Source: Nephrocerus scutellatus
Lineage: Eukaryota > Arthropoda > Insecta > Diptera > Pipunculidae
Assembly (NCBI GenBank): GCA_947095585.1
Contig: OX352762.1
Location: 92,912,249-92,976,248, forward strand
Direction of reading: 5' to 3'
DNA length: 64,000 nt
In this document: positions 1 through 10,889 of the stretch, in pieces
Position numbering within the stretch: position 1 is the stretch's first letter
Layout of the letters: each line of letters starts with the position of its first letter
Program-made: the position numbers and the translations under genes
Notes under the pieces: generated by a model
Database searches by the model: none
Told to the model about the DNA's origin: nothing
Seen by the model: only the letters and a program-made list of their open reading frames with translations

Positions 1-725
1 CTCAATCAGTTATCGACCTCATCCACCTATAGCTATCTTACCAACACCATATTCAACTCAGCGACCCCGAAAACTATAGAATCGACACTAATATGGCATG
101 GCACCCATTATACCTAGACAGTCAGCTCTTTCTAGGTATTAAAGCTTAGTTGTTCGTCCGTTCAGAGACTTTGGACCACCAAACGATGGCCGCGTACGTG
201 ATAATAGTTCTCATCATAATTTTGTACATCCAATGTACCATTTTAGGATTTAGACCCCAAGTTCTGCCGTAGAGGCGTCTACTTGCCCACAAGGCCCTAG
301 TAACGTGTTCAGCGGCGGACTTAATATGAGAATTCTAGTTTAGCCGTTTATCAAGAATGACACCGAGATATTTAACCACACTAGGTCCCAAATCGACCAG
401 TCTTCTTTTCGTTAAAGGCACTAGAACGGTTTTGCAAGGATTGATGGATAGTCCTTCCCTGGTGCACCATTCTAAAACGTGTAGTACAGCACCTTGCATG
501 ACACTAGTGATAGTCGTGCTTACCACTAATAAAAATCGCCAAATCGTCCGCATAACCAATGGCGATGTAGCCTGATCTGTTAAGAGTGACTAGAAAATTG
601 AGTGACCATAGAAGGGGAGAAAGCACTCCTTCTTGGGGACATCCCTTAACTGCAGTCACAGACACATACACACCGACTTGATAACACTCGTTTTCAATGT
701 CTGATGTATTGAGTTACTTTTGCAC
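1..725 (-). mobile_element. I/R1-like LINE fragment (family A), reverse transcriptase
   Basis: The minus strand encodes reverse-transcriptase pieces in broken frames: GCPQEGVLSPLLW near 640, GYADDLAIF near 540, then GLSINPCKTVLVP and VVKYLGVILDKRL near 350-450. The GCPQxGVLSPLLW and YADDL motifs are typical of the I/R1/LOA group of non-LTR elements. A stop interrupts the frame after YADDLAIF, so it is a dead copy. It continues past the left edge. The same family recurs at 19313 and 25905. Confidence 0.75.
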
Positions 726-801
726 TTTATATAATTTGTGAAAAATTAAAATTCGCATTCTTTTTTCATCTACTCACAACTACTTTGTAGGAATAATTGC
801 A

Positions 802-1157
802 TATGGCTGTGTTTTTTTTATGTCGGAGTAATCGGAGATATAATTTAACTGTCAGAATTCAGATCTGTGTTTGTTTTTGATTCTCCGAGAAATCTTTTCT
901 GAGGCATTTTTTACGCTCCGATAATCTCGGATATGATCTTTTTACTTTGAAAAGATATACAGAACATTTTTGACAACGTAGTTCATTACTTTTTTAAACA
1001 TGGAACATGTCGACTACTATGGAACATTTATGTGAAAAATAAAACATTTCTCTGATACTAAAATAAAGCACAGCAGATAATTTTTTGATCTGACAGATCT
1101 GATCAGAGCAAAAAACTATCGGATTTATCGGATATCTCCGAAAAAACACCGCTATAT
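802..1157. mobile_element. MITE-like element with inverted ends, copy 1
   Basis: The left end ATATGGCTGTGTTTTTTT mirrors the right end, whose complement reads ATATAGCGGTGTTTTTT. Both are followed by repeated CGGAGATAT-type motifs. The element is about 356 bp, AT-rich and has no coding potential, which fits a nonautonomous DNA transposon. A second copy follows at 1213. Confidence 0.55.
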
Positions 1158-1212
1158 CATCACTATATTTATGTCACTATTGTGTAACTTTTTTATGTAA
1201 CTCTTTCAAGCC

Positions 1213-1560
1213 ACTATGTGGCTGTTTTTTTTTTTGACGGAGAGATAATTTAAGCATTCAGAAGTCAGATCTGTGTTTGTTTTTAATTTTTTTCCCTAAG
1301 GCGTTTTTTTACGCTCACATAATTCTCGGATATGAACTTTTTACTCTGACAAGATATACAGAACATTTTTTTAAAAGCTGTAGTTGGTTGTTTCTTTATT
1401 ATGAGACGTTGTGTACGATAGAGCCTTTAGGTGAAAAATAACAATTTTCTCTGATGCTAAAAAAAACACAGCAGATAATTATTTTCATCTGACAGCTCTG
1501 AAAAATTTATCGCACACCTCGGAATTCGGTTTTCTCCGACATAAAAAGAACATGCTTATT
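1213..1560. mobile_element. MITE-like element, copy 2
   Basis: This is a diverged copy of the element at 802. It shares GTCAGATCTGTGTTTGTTTT (near 1263, versus about 855) and GATATACAGAACATTTTT (near 1351, versus about 953), offset by roughly 400 bp. It starts near TATGTGGCTGTTTTTT and ends near CTCCGACATAAAAAGAACAT. Confidence 0.45.
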
Positions 1561-1564
1561 ATTT

Positions 1565-2117
1565 CACTATTTTTTGAAAACAGAAATGGGAAATCTTTTT
1601 CAACAGCAAGAATTTGTAGTTGCTCTAGAGGACTTGGACAACCAAGAACCAACGAAAAACCACAAAGAATCGTCAAAGAATCTTTTGTAAAGGAATTTTC
1701 TCTTTTATGACAACCTTCATTTGAAACCATAAACCAACTCTTCCACTCTTCCTTGATACAATGTTTGGCGACAAGAAATACATTGATTTTGAGAAATTCG
1801 CAAAATTTGTTTTACTCCTTTTTGGAAGATGAATTCCGATAAGTATATCGTTTTGATAGTGATGCGTGTCTTTTTCGTTTGTTAGGTCTGGTACTACAAA
1901 CGGATCCGGTACGATTCATTGTCAAGTTGATGGCCTTAAAGAAAGACGTCAACTAGTTCCTAAAGGACCGAAATGTACAATAGAGGTTCTAAGAATAGCT
2001 TACTTACTTTCCTATTTGTGATATCTTCTTGGTCAAGGTTTAATCCATTGATTTAAGCTTTTGGACTCGTGTCGTTTTAGTTTCGTGATCATTTTTCTTA
2101 TTACTTTTTTCAATTGA
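1565..2117. other. Intergenic stretch, nothing recognised
   Basis: This AT-rich sequence lies between the MITE pair and a foldback fragment. Open frames are short and not protein-like. I see no gene, RNA or clear repeat. Confidence 0.5.
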
Positions 2118-2195
2118 AACCGACTACAAACGTAAGGAATGTAATATATTGTAAATTACATTCCTTCGATTTTTTAATTTTAATAAAGTCACACT
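2118..2195. mobile_element. Short derivative of the 10.4-kb foldback element
   Basis: GACTACAAACGTAAGGAATG and the mirrored CATTCCTTCGATTTTTTAAT match the two ends of the element at 10435-10837, with almost the whole interior missing. It also shares the flanking TTTTAATTTTAATAAAG. It is an internally deleted copy. Confidence 0.45.
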
Positions 2196-2365
2196 CTTAC
2201 CAACGTCTTATAATCGAAATAAAAAACATCCTCTTATAGATTTGTTTTTTCTGCCAGAATCGTCGTTGTGTTGAGTTCGAAAACGTCCCCGTTCGAAAAT
2301 GAATAGCAGCGTAATGGATTTATTTATTTTAGTCTGTGTGAAATAACGCTAATTTACTTTAATTT

Positions 2366-2436
2366 TGGACGCGCCGGGAGTCGAACCCAGTCTCCTCGGC
2401 GTGGGAGCTCATATTTCTAACATCTACACCAACGAC
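2366..2436 (-). mobile_element. SINE family 2 head (tRNA-derived), minus strand
   Basis: The minus strand reads GTTGGTGTAGATGTTAG, then GAGCTCCCACGCCGAGGAG and GGGTTCGACTCCCGGCGCG. This is a tRNA-like head with A- and B-box sequences matching the SINE at 32701. Only the head is present, and the acceptor-stem ends do not pair, so it is not a working tRNA gene. Confidence 0.5.
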
Positions 2437-2439
2437 ATT

Positions 2440-3764
2440 GAAAATATTCTAATGATTGCCAAACACAAACCAATTAGGAGATCCATTGTCGAATCCCTAA
2501 TTGTAATGCGCTATTTGTTTTGTTTCGATTTATCGAGCAAATCAAACTTTCAAAAGATAATGACATTTCTAAACGTTTATAATAAAAATTAAGTTATGAT
2601 TTATAATTATCAACCAACACGTCCTAGAGAGATAACTTTTTTTACGGAGAAGTATTTCCGAGCGTATGAGTGAAAGTGGGTTTTTTCAACTTCCTCGAGG
2701 TTTCCATCTATCGCTCGTATAAATAAAAAGTTGTACCCGAAAAACAAAGTTGTTTTTACATTTAATTATTTCCACTTTAAAAGACGCGTATATTAAAAAA
2801 ATAACGAAAATACCACTGTTCTTGCTTTATGTGTTTTTATTATTTTATTATTTATATTTTGGTTTTCAAATAAGATTAGATGGTGTCCAGAATGGCGCGT
2901 GTAACATTAACGGATTAGGTTTTTGTATATATATGTATATACATATATATATATATATTATATTTCATACAAATGTTTGTTTGCTTTTATAAAACAACAA
3001 CAAATAAGGGAATTCAGCATTTTAAAATTTTAAAAGAAATATCATAAAGGCACTGGTACTGAGTTCAAATAGATGTATGTTTTCCTCTTTTATTAAAGTT
3101 ATTAAAAAAAGAAAACATTTTTTTTATATGGATGATGCTGTGTAAATTTTTTTTTGTTTTGGTTTGACTAGTAATTTATATAATTTATATGAAGGGATTT
3201 TTTTGTATTCATCTTCTGTTACAAACACCAAATCCCACAGTAAAACTCTGTTAAATTTATTTATTTATTGCATTTTTTTAAATTAAAACCGCAAACATTT
3301 CCTGACTATTGTTAAAATTGTAGTTTTGTGCGAGTGTATAAATAAATCAATATTACTATAATAATTAATTACAAAATAATATAACATTTTTCAACAAAAG
3401 CATTTGTTTTAATATTTTTTTTGTTGCACTGTGCACATTGCCAAAGAAATGTTTTGATTTTATGTCTTGTATTAAAGTAAATAAATATTTGAATATGCAT
3501 ATTTTAATATATTAAGTGTATTTGCTATATAATATTAAATAAATTCAACAACAAAATAAATTAATTAAAATTAATCAATAGAAAGAAAAAGATTATTATT
3601 CTGCAGTAAGTTAACAAACAAACAAAGATCACACTATATCTTTTCAATAATTATAAATTATATATATTATATAGTTAATATTAAATAATAAAAAAGCAGC
3701 GAACGAAGAGGAAAAAGTGTTTTTATGTTTGCATTTTTAACTGGATTACGTACTACGGCTAAGT
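2440..3764. other. AT-rich 3' flank of CAP, possible extended 3' UTR
   Basis: This is very AT-rich sequence with an (AT/CATA) microsatellite near 2925-2960 and many poly-T runs. No gene is recognised. The part near 3250-3764 could be CAP 3' UTR if a distal poly(A) site is used. Confidence 0.4.
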
Positions 3765-3770
3765 TTTATT
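3765..3770 (-). terminator. Candidate poly(A) signal for CAP
   Basis: AATAAA on the minus strand lies about 110 nt past the CAP stop. Another AATAAA at 3855-3860 is only about 20 nt past the stop and seems too close to be the main signal. The AT-rich sequence down to about 3250 contains further similar hexamers, so the 3' UTR could be longer. Confidence 0.4.
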
Positions 3771-3877
3771 AATTATATTTAACAACTTTCTTCTTGCATG
3801 TATATATGTAATATATGTTAATTTTTTTTGGCATAATGTTTTTCTTTAAATCGATTTATTAATTTGAAGTTGTAGAT

Positions 3878-4046
3878 CTATAGACGCTCGACGTAGTTCC
3901 CGGGAAAGGTGCCGAAACATCCGGAACGCTGCGAGGTTCCGACAAACCAGCCATCATCGCACTTCTCAAGCACGAGAACAATGTCGCCTTCATGCAGTTC
4001 CAATTCATCAGAGTTTTGTGGGCGGTACTTGTAAAGGGCGCGATAA
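3878..4046 (-). CDS. CAP: CAP terminal exon: SH3 domain 3 and stop codon
   Basis: This is the last coding exon, preceded by a TTTACAG acceptor. It encodes [20 protein letters not shown], then [19 protein letters not shown] and finally [12 protein letters not shown] followed by TAG at 3878-3880. This is a complete SH3 domain ending almost exactly at the protein's C-terminus. ALYKY, the Trp of GWFVG and FPGNYV are intact. Within the family this third SH3 is the one reported to bind Cbl and signalling proteins. It joins exon 6573-6808 through a split Ala codon (GC|T). Confidence 0.97.
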
Positions 4047-4049
4047 CTG

Positions 4050-4940
4050 TAAATGAAATGATTATTGAGATAAATCGAAGTATTTACATATTGTAATATA
4101 AGACGGCTAGTCAGATCAAAGAGGTTTACGGATTAGTTCGATATTGCGATTTGCCTAAAAGGCCATTACATGAAAAAGATGACCTGATTATTACTATCTT
4201 CTAAATTTTGTTGTTTTTAGACGGCATATGCACTATCCTATAGCCGCTTCACACTATCTGAAAAATCATAATAGTGCCTTTCTAATTAATCTTCGGAAGT
4301 ATTTTTAAGCACTTACTGTTATTGCCTTTGTCCACTTGGTGGAATAGTGAAATATATATATGACAAAATTGAAAATAATCAATTAATTGCTTGTACGTGA
4401 GAAGTGAAACATTTGTTCACCTCGTTCGTATTCGTTTTATGTATTCCAATCGTCAATTTAGCCAAGACACACTTTTAACTTCCACGCTAAGCGCATAATA
4501 GCTACTAATGCCTCTTTCGATTTGCTAAAACAATACCCGAAACCATACCCACGGCTAAGCTACCAAAATGACAGGGTTTTCGTGGTGAATGCTTTGCAAA
4601 TAGAACGCCAAACTAAAACCAAATTTGACAAGAACAACAAACTGAGAAATTAGTCTGCTTGCTTTATCTTTGCCACCTTGCTGAGTAAACGAAACCATGC
4701 CGGTCGATTGCCGAAGGGTAGCAAAGTTACAGTGTCAGTTACAAAACCTTGCAAATAAAACGCAAAATTAAACTATGCCCCGGGTACAGTTTGCAAATAT
4801 GTAGAACGCTGAACCAAAACCAAGAGAGAGAAATTTTAACTCTACCCTGCAAATCGAAAGAGCTATATGTTTGGTAACTGGTTTATTAGGGGCAAAATTC
4901 CCCTTTACCATCAAATATCTTGGCTTTACTGACTTCGGTC
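4050..4940. other. CAP last intron, unique part
   Basis: This is intronic sequence between the SH3-3 exon and a LINE fragment. No coding segment, RNA or repeat is recognised, apart from two related short stretches near 4600 and 4750 (variants of GCAAATARAACGC). Confidence 0.5.
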
Positions 4941-4944
4941 TTGA

Positions 4945-5165
4945 AATTTAATCATCATCATATTTGGCGAAAACTCTTGGATCCGCTCCTAGCCTCCCGC
5001 AAAAAATATCATCACTGGTCCCGATTTCGAGTCGATGCCATTCAGTTCCTCGCGTCTACGTTATCCATCCTCGCTGTCGTGTAAATCCTATCTTTAGTAA
5101 TGGCAGGACACCTAGCCAGCCGGAGCCTACCGAGCTTTATTCTATTCACGATGTCGGTTGAATAG
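4945..5165 (-). mobile_element. RTE-like LINE 3' end (family E)
   Basis: The minus strand encodes DIVNRIKLGRLRLA and later LGADPRVFAKYDDD. This matches the C-terminal end of the element at 21173-23610 (DIVKKVKLDRLRWAGHLARM). It is a 5'-truncated remnant inside the last CAP intron. Confidence 0.55.
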
Positions 5166-5697
5166 GACGCAGGCCCCCCTTCCTTCCATAACTGCACTAT
5201 TAGTTCATCTAAATTAGATGAACCTGCCTTCTGTGCGAATGTCCTGATCTTGTGTGGTTAAGATGATCTGTCACAGTAAAATACTCACTCCTGTAGATTT
5301 GACAAACTTAATTAGGGGAGGTGAACGCGTTATCACCGGTTGAATACACCTGCCATATGACAGGTTCATGAAATACTTCAAAATTCTGGATATTTATGAG
5401 AACATAACATTTGCAAAAATTTGTATATAAAAAATATGCATAGGAGCCCCTGACCAAAGTCTCCGACCCCTAACGGTTTTTTTGTGCAAAATTTCAGGAC
5501 CCTATTAAAAAACTCAGAAAAACCCTACTCCCACAACTCCCTTCCCTAATCACCGACGCCCCGACCATCATCATCTCGCCACCATCGTCATTCCCCCTTA
5601 TACCACCCACCATAACAACCACTAACAACACCTTCCCCTCCATCCATTCCATCACAATAATAATATAACAAAATATATATATAATATATATTATTAT
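5166..5697. other. Intron sequence with C-rich and AT simple repeats
   Basis: This stretch has no gene. It includes a C/A-rich low-complexity run (5520-5650) and an AT/ATT microsatellite (5655-5715) that adjoins the tail of the next SINE. Confidence 0.5.
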
Positions 5698-5699
5698 AA

Positions 5700-5979
5700 T
5701 AATAATAATATTTTGGCGCTACAGACCATTGCGGTCCAGGGCCAGGACCAGGGCTTCTCGCGACCATTTGTGTTGTTCATGTAAATTTTTCACAGAAATG
5801 GAATACAATTTATTGCCGTATCCGAACGGCGAATTGAAAAGCTTTCCATGACAAGTTATTACACTTGGATTCGCGAGAGGCGTGACCGGGATGAAAAATA
5901 CTTTTGGTGTTTCTGGGATTCGAACCACGAACCTCCTGCTCAGAAGTGCATGCAATTATCCGCTGAGCAACGGCGCCCA
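5700..5979 (-). mobile_element. SINE family 1 copy (tRNA-derived), minus strand
   Basis: The head at about 5979 reads GGCGCCGTTGCTCAGCGGA on the minus strand. It is followed by a B-box-like GGTTCGAATCCCAGAAACAC, a conserved body and an ATT-type tail at 5700. The layout is the same as the copies at 14238, 20568 and 55275. Confidence 0.7.
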
Positions 5980-5984
5980 ATTAA

Positions 5985-6570
5985 GTTATAATATTGAATC
6001 ATAAAAAATCAATTACTTATGGTCGTGCGAAAAGTTGGCACCATCTATGGCACCAGAAGCAGTTTCCACTGTACGGACTACCTTCTCACAAATATAATTC
6101 AGAACCAATCACTCCTGTATAATTTTTTCCTAACCTGAAGCGACATCAAAATCTCGCAGGTCTCAACAAATATACTCGAAATACTATGAAAGCCGACACT
6201 CAATTAGTATCAATATAAGCATAAATAAACCTAAAACGATACCATACAGTTAACCCCAAAATTGTCGACAGCATTTAAATCTCAGTCCAAACAGAGCAGA
6301 ATGTACACCCAATTTAAACCACACAAAAATCGACTGGGGCAGCAGAAATCTCGATAGTATCTCGATTTAATAGCATCTAAATGAAACAACGCCCAGCATT
6401 GACAACAATAAGCGGGGAAGAAACATCAGTAGAAAGATTTTCCGCTACTTCGTGTCGTGTCCTCAATGACAGGCACCCAAAGTTTGGATTCGGGATAAAC
6501 GCATATCGTGTTGTCCTGTCTGCTGCTCTTTTTTGAATGAAGTTTGGTCTAAATTAATGTACTTGTACTT
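5985..6570. other. CAP intron adjoining the linker exon, nothing recognised
   Basis: This is unique intronic sequence. No domain-like open frame and no clear repeat is seen. Confidence 0.5.
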
Positions 6571-6572
6571 AC

Positions 6573-6808
6573 GCAACTGGTTCCGTGTTGGTGTCCACAT
6601 GCAGTGCTTCGGTTTTATGAGCTGATTTCGTTTCCCTGAGAATGCCATTCGGGGGATGATGGCCATTCTGGGTAAGGCTATTTAATTCATTATTGATATT
6701 TGTGCGAAGTGTTTCCAACGATGGACGCACATTGCTGAAGGTGCTGTGTGATGTTTTTATAATGGATTTTGTTGTCGCATAGTTGTCAGCTCCGATATCG
6801 GTAAGGAC
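6573..6808 (-). CDS. CAP: CAP exon: linker between SH3 domains 2 and 3
   Basis: This 236-nt exon lies between a CGTGCAG acceptor and a GTAAGT donor, entering in phase 0 and leaving in phase 2. It encodes [15 protein letters not shown] and a Ser/Thr/Asn-rich linker of about 78 residues ending NTEPVA; the final Ala codon is completed by the next exon. No domain is visible. The linker separates the tandem SH3-1/SH3-2 pair from the lone C-terminal SH3, as is usual in the SORBS family. Confidence 0.9.
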
Positions 6809-6885
6809 CTGCACGTAGAAAAGAAAGGGAAAAACTCGCGTTTATGTTCATGTACTTTTAAAACTGTATGCACACAACAACCCAC

Positions 6886-7092
6886 CTCAACATATGAAAT
6901 CGGGAAGATTCCCTTGCGGTTGGCGATTTTCCCTTCGAACCAATTGTCATCCACTCTTCGTGTCAGAGTGACAAGTTCGCCTTTGTTTAGTGAGAGTTCG
7001 ATGCCCGATTGTGCCTGGAAATTGAATTTCGCTCGGGCCTGACCTTCGGATGGTTTTCGAGCGGTTTGTCGGACGCCGTCTTTGGTGATGAG
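6886..7092 (-). CDS. CAP: CAP exon: SH3 domain 2
   Basis: This 207-nt exon (69 codons, phase 0 at both ends) lies between a GTTAACAG acceptor and a GTGGGT donor. It begins with a short linker ([18 protein letters not shown]) and then encodes a complete second SH3 domain. That domain has AKFNFQAQ in place of ALYDY, then [12 protein letters not shown], the binding-site Trp in NWFEG, and FPISYVE at the end. The symmetric phase means the whole domain could be skipped in frame. All expected SH3 residues are present and nothing suggests decay. Confidence 0.95.
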
Positions 7093-7216
7093 CTGTTAAC
7101 CAGTTATCAGCGAGGGGAGATATTGATAGAAAGGACAATTATAAAGTTATATTGATTGTTATTGGATAAATTGGAATTGAATGCGAAAGAGTTATATTTT
7201 TACGTAAATGGAATAA

Positions 7217-7330
7217 GTATATACAGGGTATATCCGTTAAGGTGGCAAATACTTAAAGGGATGATTCCTTGGTTAATTTTTTGAAAAAAAATAGTATTTT
7301 AAACCCCTGAGGTGTGCGTAGCGTTTTAAT
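7217..7330 (-). repeat. Dispersed repeat shared with 34.5 kb, inverted
   Basis: CAGGGTATATCCGTTAAGG with GTGGCAAATACTTAAAGGGA is the reverse complement of the end of the repeat at 33960-34575 (CCTTTACGTATTTGCCACC, TTAACGGATACGCCCTG). It lies directly upstream of LINE B. Confidence 0.55.
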
Positions 7331-7399
7331 GTGAAGAGACATACCTTTCAACTTAGTGGTATAAGGTAACCTGTAACTCTTGCAGGTTTTTAGCTACAA

Positions 7400-10260
7400 G
7401 GACATTGTTGATATTTTATTTTTAAGGTCAAACAATGTACAGTTTTTTAATTCTTCGTTTGAAAATACACAAATATTTTATGGGTACCCAAATGATTTTC
7501 AATGTCAGGGTATTCTCGTGTCGATTGTTTGGTTCCGAATCGAGGGGTTGTTCTCTTTATTATTGATGATATCTGTTTTAGTGTTCCTAAATTTATTGTT
7601 CCGAACTGTAATCCCCGGTTCAATACGATATGGATTGAAATAAAAATTTCAAACCATTCAATGTTTATTTGTTCCCTTTATTGTAGTCTTAGTTTGTCAC
7701 CTGATGACACTATTAATGAATTTGATTATTTATGGGAAACTATTGACAAGATTTACCAATCCTCACCAACAAGAGAATTGACGGTCTTGAGCGATTTTAA
7801 TGTTCATAATGATTCTTGGTTGATATATTCGAATGGTAGAGATCGAACAGGTGAATCCGCAAAACTATTTTCAAATATCAATCTTCTCACCCAAGTCAAT
7901 CACCTAACATATTAAATTTATTTCTAACTTCTATGCCAGATAAACATTCAATTGATTTATCTGCTCCATTAGGTCTTTCCGAAAACACTCTGGTATTAGC
8001 CAAATTTTCAATAACCACAGCCCTTGTAGAGCCTACTCGTATACGGCTACTCTGGCACTTCAAAAATGCTAACTGGGAGCTCCTGAATCAATTTTATAGT
8101 TCATTTGATTGGTCAACCTGCTTTTCCAACAATAATGCTGATGAAGCATCTCAACTGATCACGTCAACCATTATGCTATCCTCCTTTAAAAAAATCAATA
8201 TTCGTAAGAATAAGTGGTTTAATGAAAACTGCAGGTCAGCAGTCGCGAGTAAAAAAACAGACTACGTTAATTGCCCATTCGTAGAAAACCTTGTTAAGTT
8301 TAGAATAGCCAGAAACCGAGCTAACGCTATAATAAACAGGTCCAAAATAATAAATGACCAAAAGATTCGGGATAGCATGCGGAAAATTTTGGATTCAGAA
8401 TCAAACAGTCGAAACTTTTGGTGCCCTGCACTGTCCCGGTTAAAAGAAACTTTGCGAAAAAGACTTCTTCTGTTCCTTCTTTATTCCATAATGGTATTCT
8501 TTATAAAACTGATATTGAGAAAGCTAATCTCTTAGCTTCTCATTTCGCTGGTGCGTCTAACATTCCTTTAACTAACCAAAGCCCACCAATTCTCCCGAAT
8601 CTAGACACAGGTATGTCTAAAATCTATTTCCGGCCACGGGTTGTATCAAAGATTCTTAAAGAACTTGACCCCAATAAAGCGACTGGCCCCGACGGTATTC
8701 CGCCATTAGTATTGAAAAGTTGTCATCATACTTTGTCAAAACCGCTTGGCAAATTGTTTCATCTCTAAATGAAGACAGGTGTTTTTCCGTCAATTTGGAA
8801 AATAGCTAATATTAAACTCGTCCCGAAAAAAGAGGATAAATCTGCACCTACCAACTACCGCCTTATTACTCTGTTGTCGGTTTTATCAAAGGTAATGGAA
8901 TCTACTATTAATTTCAAACTAATGAGCTATCTGGATTCGAATGCTCTTTTTTCCGATGTACAGTATGGATCGATCTTCAGGTGAACTAATGACGTAGATG
9001 ACTCATTGTTGGGAGCGAAGCATTGAAAATCTAGGCGAATTAAGCGTTGTGTCCTTCGCTTTTTCTAAGGCTTTTGATAGAGTATGGCATGTTTGTCTTA
9101 TTAATAAGATTCGTGCGCTCAACTTACACACCTCTCTCTTTACATGGATTGGGGATTATTTATGGAACGGCAAAATAAAAGTTGTATTGAATGGTTTTTC
9201 CTCATCTTCGCATACGATCAATGCTGGCGTTCCTCAAGGGTCAACCTTATCGCCTACACTTTTCATAATATATATCAATGACCTGTTGTCATTTACAACC
9301 TGTGATATCCATTCATTTGCTGATGATACGACGTTATCGGCTTCCATGGGGTTTGCTAGTCAAAAAGAATGCAATTCTCGCTTGATTGGCTGGCGTGAAA
9401 TAATGTATTCGGCAATTCTGTCGAACATTCGAGTCATTCTTGATTGGGGCAGATCTAATAGGGTGGAATTTAACCCAAATAAATTCCGGTTTTTTTCTTT
9501 CTCAGAAGGCAATCCAACATTGCGTACCACTAGTAATTAATGGTGCCACTATTGCGAGATCAGTTTCACTTAAAATATTAGGTTTGAAAGTTTCAAGGAA
9601 CATATTTATGGAATTTCAAAAAGAGCGACTCAATGCTTGGGCTTCATAAGACGTTGTAACTTCAACTTCACCCACTCTGAAGTATTAAGATTATATAAAT
9701 CTTATGTTAGAACAATTTTACAATTTAATCCACATGTGTGGGGTGGGCCTCCTAGATCGCATTTGATTTATCTTGATGGAATTCAGAATAGAGATATCCT
9801 TTTGATAAACGATCTAAACATTACTTCATCCCTTGATTTTTTGGAGCATAGACGAAATGTAGGAGCTTTATCTATTTTCTACAAATTTTACAACGGTAGA
9901 TGTTTTTCAGAAACCCGTTCTCCATTCCCAGGTCCTTTTGTCAGCAACGTTAAAACTCGTTTCAGGTCTAATCAACATAGATTTGCTGTAAAACCGTTCT
10001 CATGTAGATCCCAACACTCCCGTATAAGTGGTAACATTGTTTTGGACATCCTGTACATCTGCTGCCCTACATAGGTAATACGATGTTTTGTGTTGTATTT
10101 TCCTTCAAATCCTCCTTTTATCCGAGAGTGACTTCGATGTGGAATCAGTTAGTCTAGTTTTCTGAATCTTTTAATCAACAGGCCTTAAAAATAGCCGTCA
10201 ACAACTTCCTGAAGGACTACAGTAGAGGTTATTAGAAGATTTTAATATTTAACTTTTTAA
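7400..10260 (+). mobile_element. Jockey-like non-LTR retrotransposon (family B), near full ORF2, decayed
   Basis: Plus-strand open pieces in shifting frames follow the order of an ORF2 protein. The APE-type endonuclease part is at 7502-7915 (SDFNVHNDSWLIYS). A linker with basic residues is at 7933-8535. Reverse transcriptase is at 8600-9540, with TGPDGIPPLVLKS, NYRLITLLSVLSKVMES, FSKAFDRVWH, GVPQGSTLSPTLFIIYINDL and FADDTTL. A C-terminal thumb region is at 9637-10074. Frameshifts near 8420, 8985 and 9540 and a stop at 7915 show it is inactive. It is inserted in the CAP intron, opposite to the gene. Confidence 0.85.
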
Positions 10261-10434
10261 AAAAAATATGTTATTGTTTGTATTATTTGTTTTATTTATA
10301 AAATTTGTAATATTTTCTTGGTTCAGGTTTTTTGTAGTTTTTCCCTGAACATGATTCATTGATTTTTATCACTTGGACTCACTTTTTCAATGAATCAGAG
10401 AGAATTCTGAGAAAATAAATTGAAACCGGCTACA

Positions 10435-10837
10435 AACGTGAGGAATGTGATATGTTGTAAAGAGGCCAGCCCATAGAATCCGTTGCGTCCGTTGGGACGA
10501 CGTATGCAACTGACAGATCGAAGAAATATATGCATTCTTATGGAAAGTGTCCCATAGGAAAAGCATGTGATGGAAGCGACGCAAAAAGTTGACCAATTTT
10601 CAACTTTTCTCTCCGAAAAATGTTTTGACAGTTCTCTCTCAAAGTAGTTTGAAGTTTATTTTGGCATTTGTTTTTGTTTGCCTGTACGACGACAACTTAT
10701 TCATTGGGTCACCTCTTTGCGTTACATACGGCAACGTCAACGAGTACGTCAACGCTACTGACGCAACGTATTCTATGAGCTGGGCCTTTAATTCTCATTC
10801 CTTCGAATTTTAAATTTTAATTTTAATAAAGGGCATA
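10435..10837. mobile_element. Foldback element with long inverted ends
   Basis: The left arm has GAGGAATGTGATATG followed by GGCCAGCCCATAGAATCCG and TTGCGTC. The right arm, read in complement, has AAGGAATGAGAATT, then GGCCCAGCTCATAGAATACG and TTGCGTC. The arms are about 60 bp with mismatches. No coding sequence is present. A deleted derivative lies at 2118. Confidence 0.6.
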
Positions 10838-10886
10838 GCCCACCTTATATATATATATATGCCCTTTATTAAAATTAAAATTTAAA
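10809..10886. repeat. Perfect 29-bp inverted repeat with AT-rich loop
   Basis: Positions 10809-10837 and 10858-10886 are exact reverse complements (29 bp each) around a 20-nt loop ending in (TA)n. The arms end in AATAAAGGGCATA at the loop. The structure could extrude as a cruciform. Confidence 0.8.
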
Positions 10887-10889
10887 TTT

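Noticed and set aside
2366..2436. Functional tRNA gene
   Set aside because: B box and part of the A box are present, but the acceptor stem does not pair and the sequence matches the head of SINE family 2.
7400..10260. Host gene encoding an endonuclease/reverse transcriptase
   Set aside because: Domain order and motifs are those of a non-LTR retrotransposon, and multiple frameshifts show decay.
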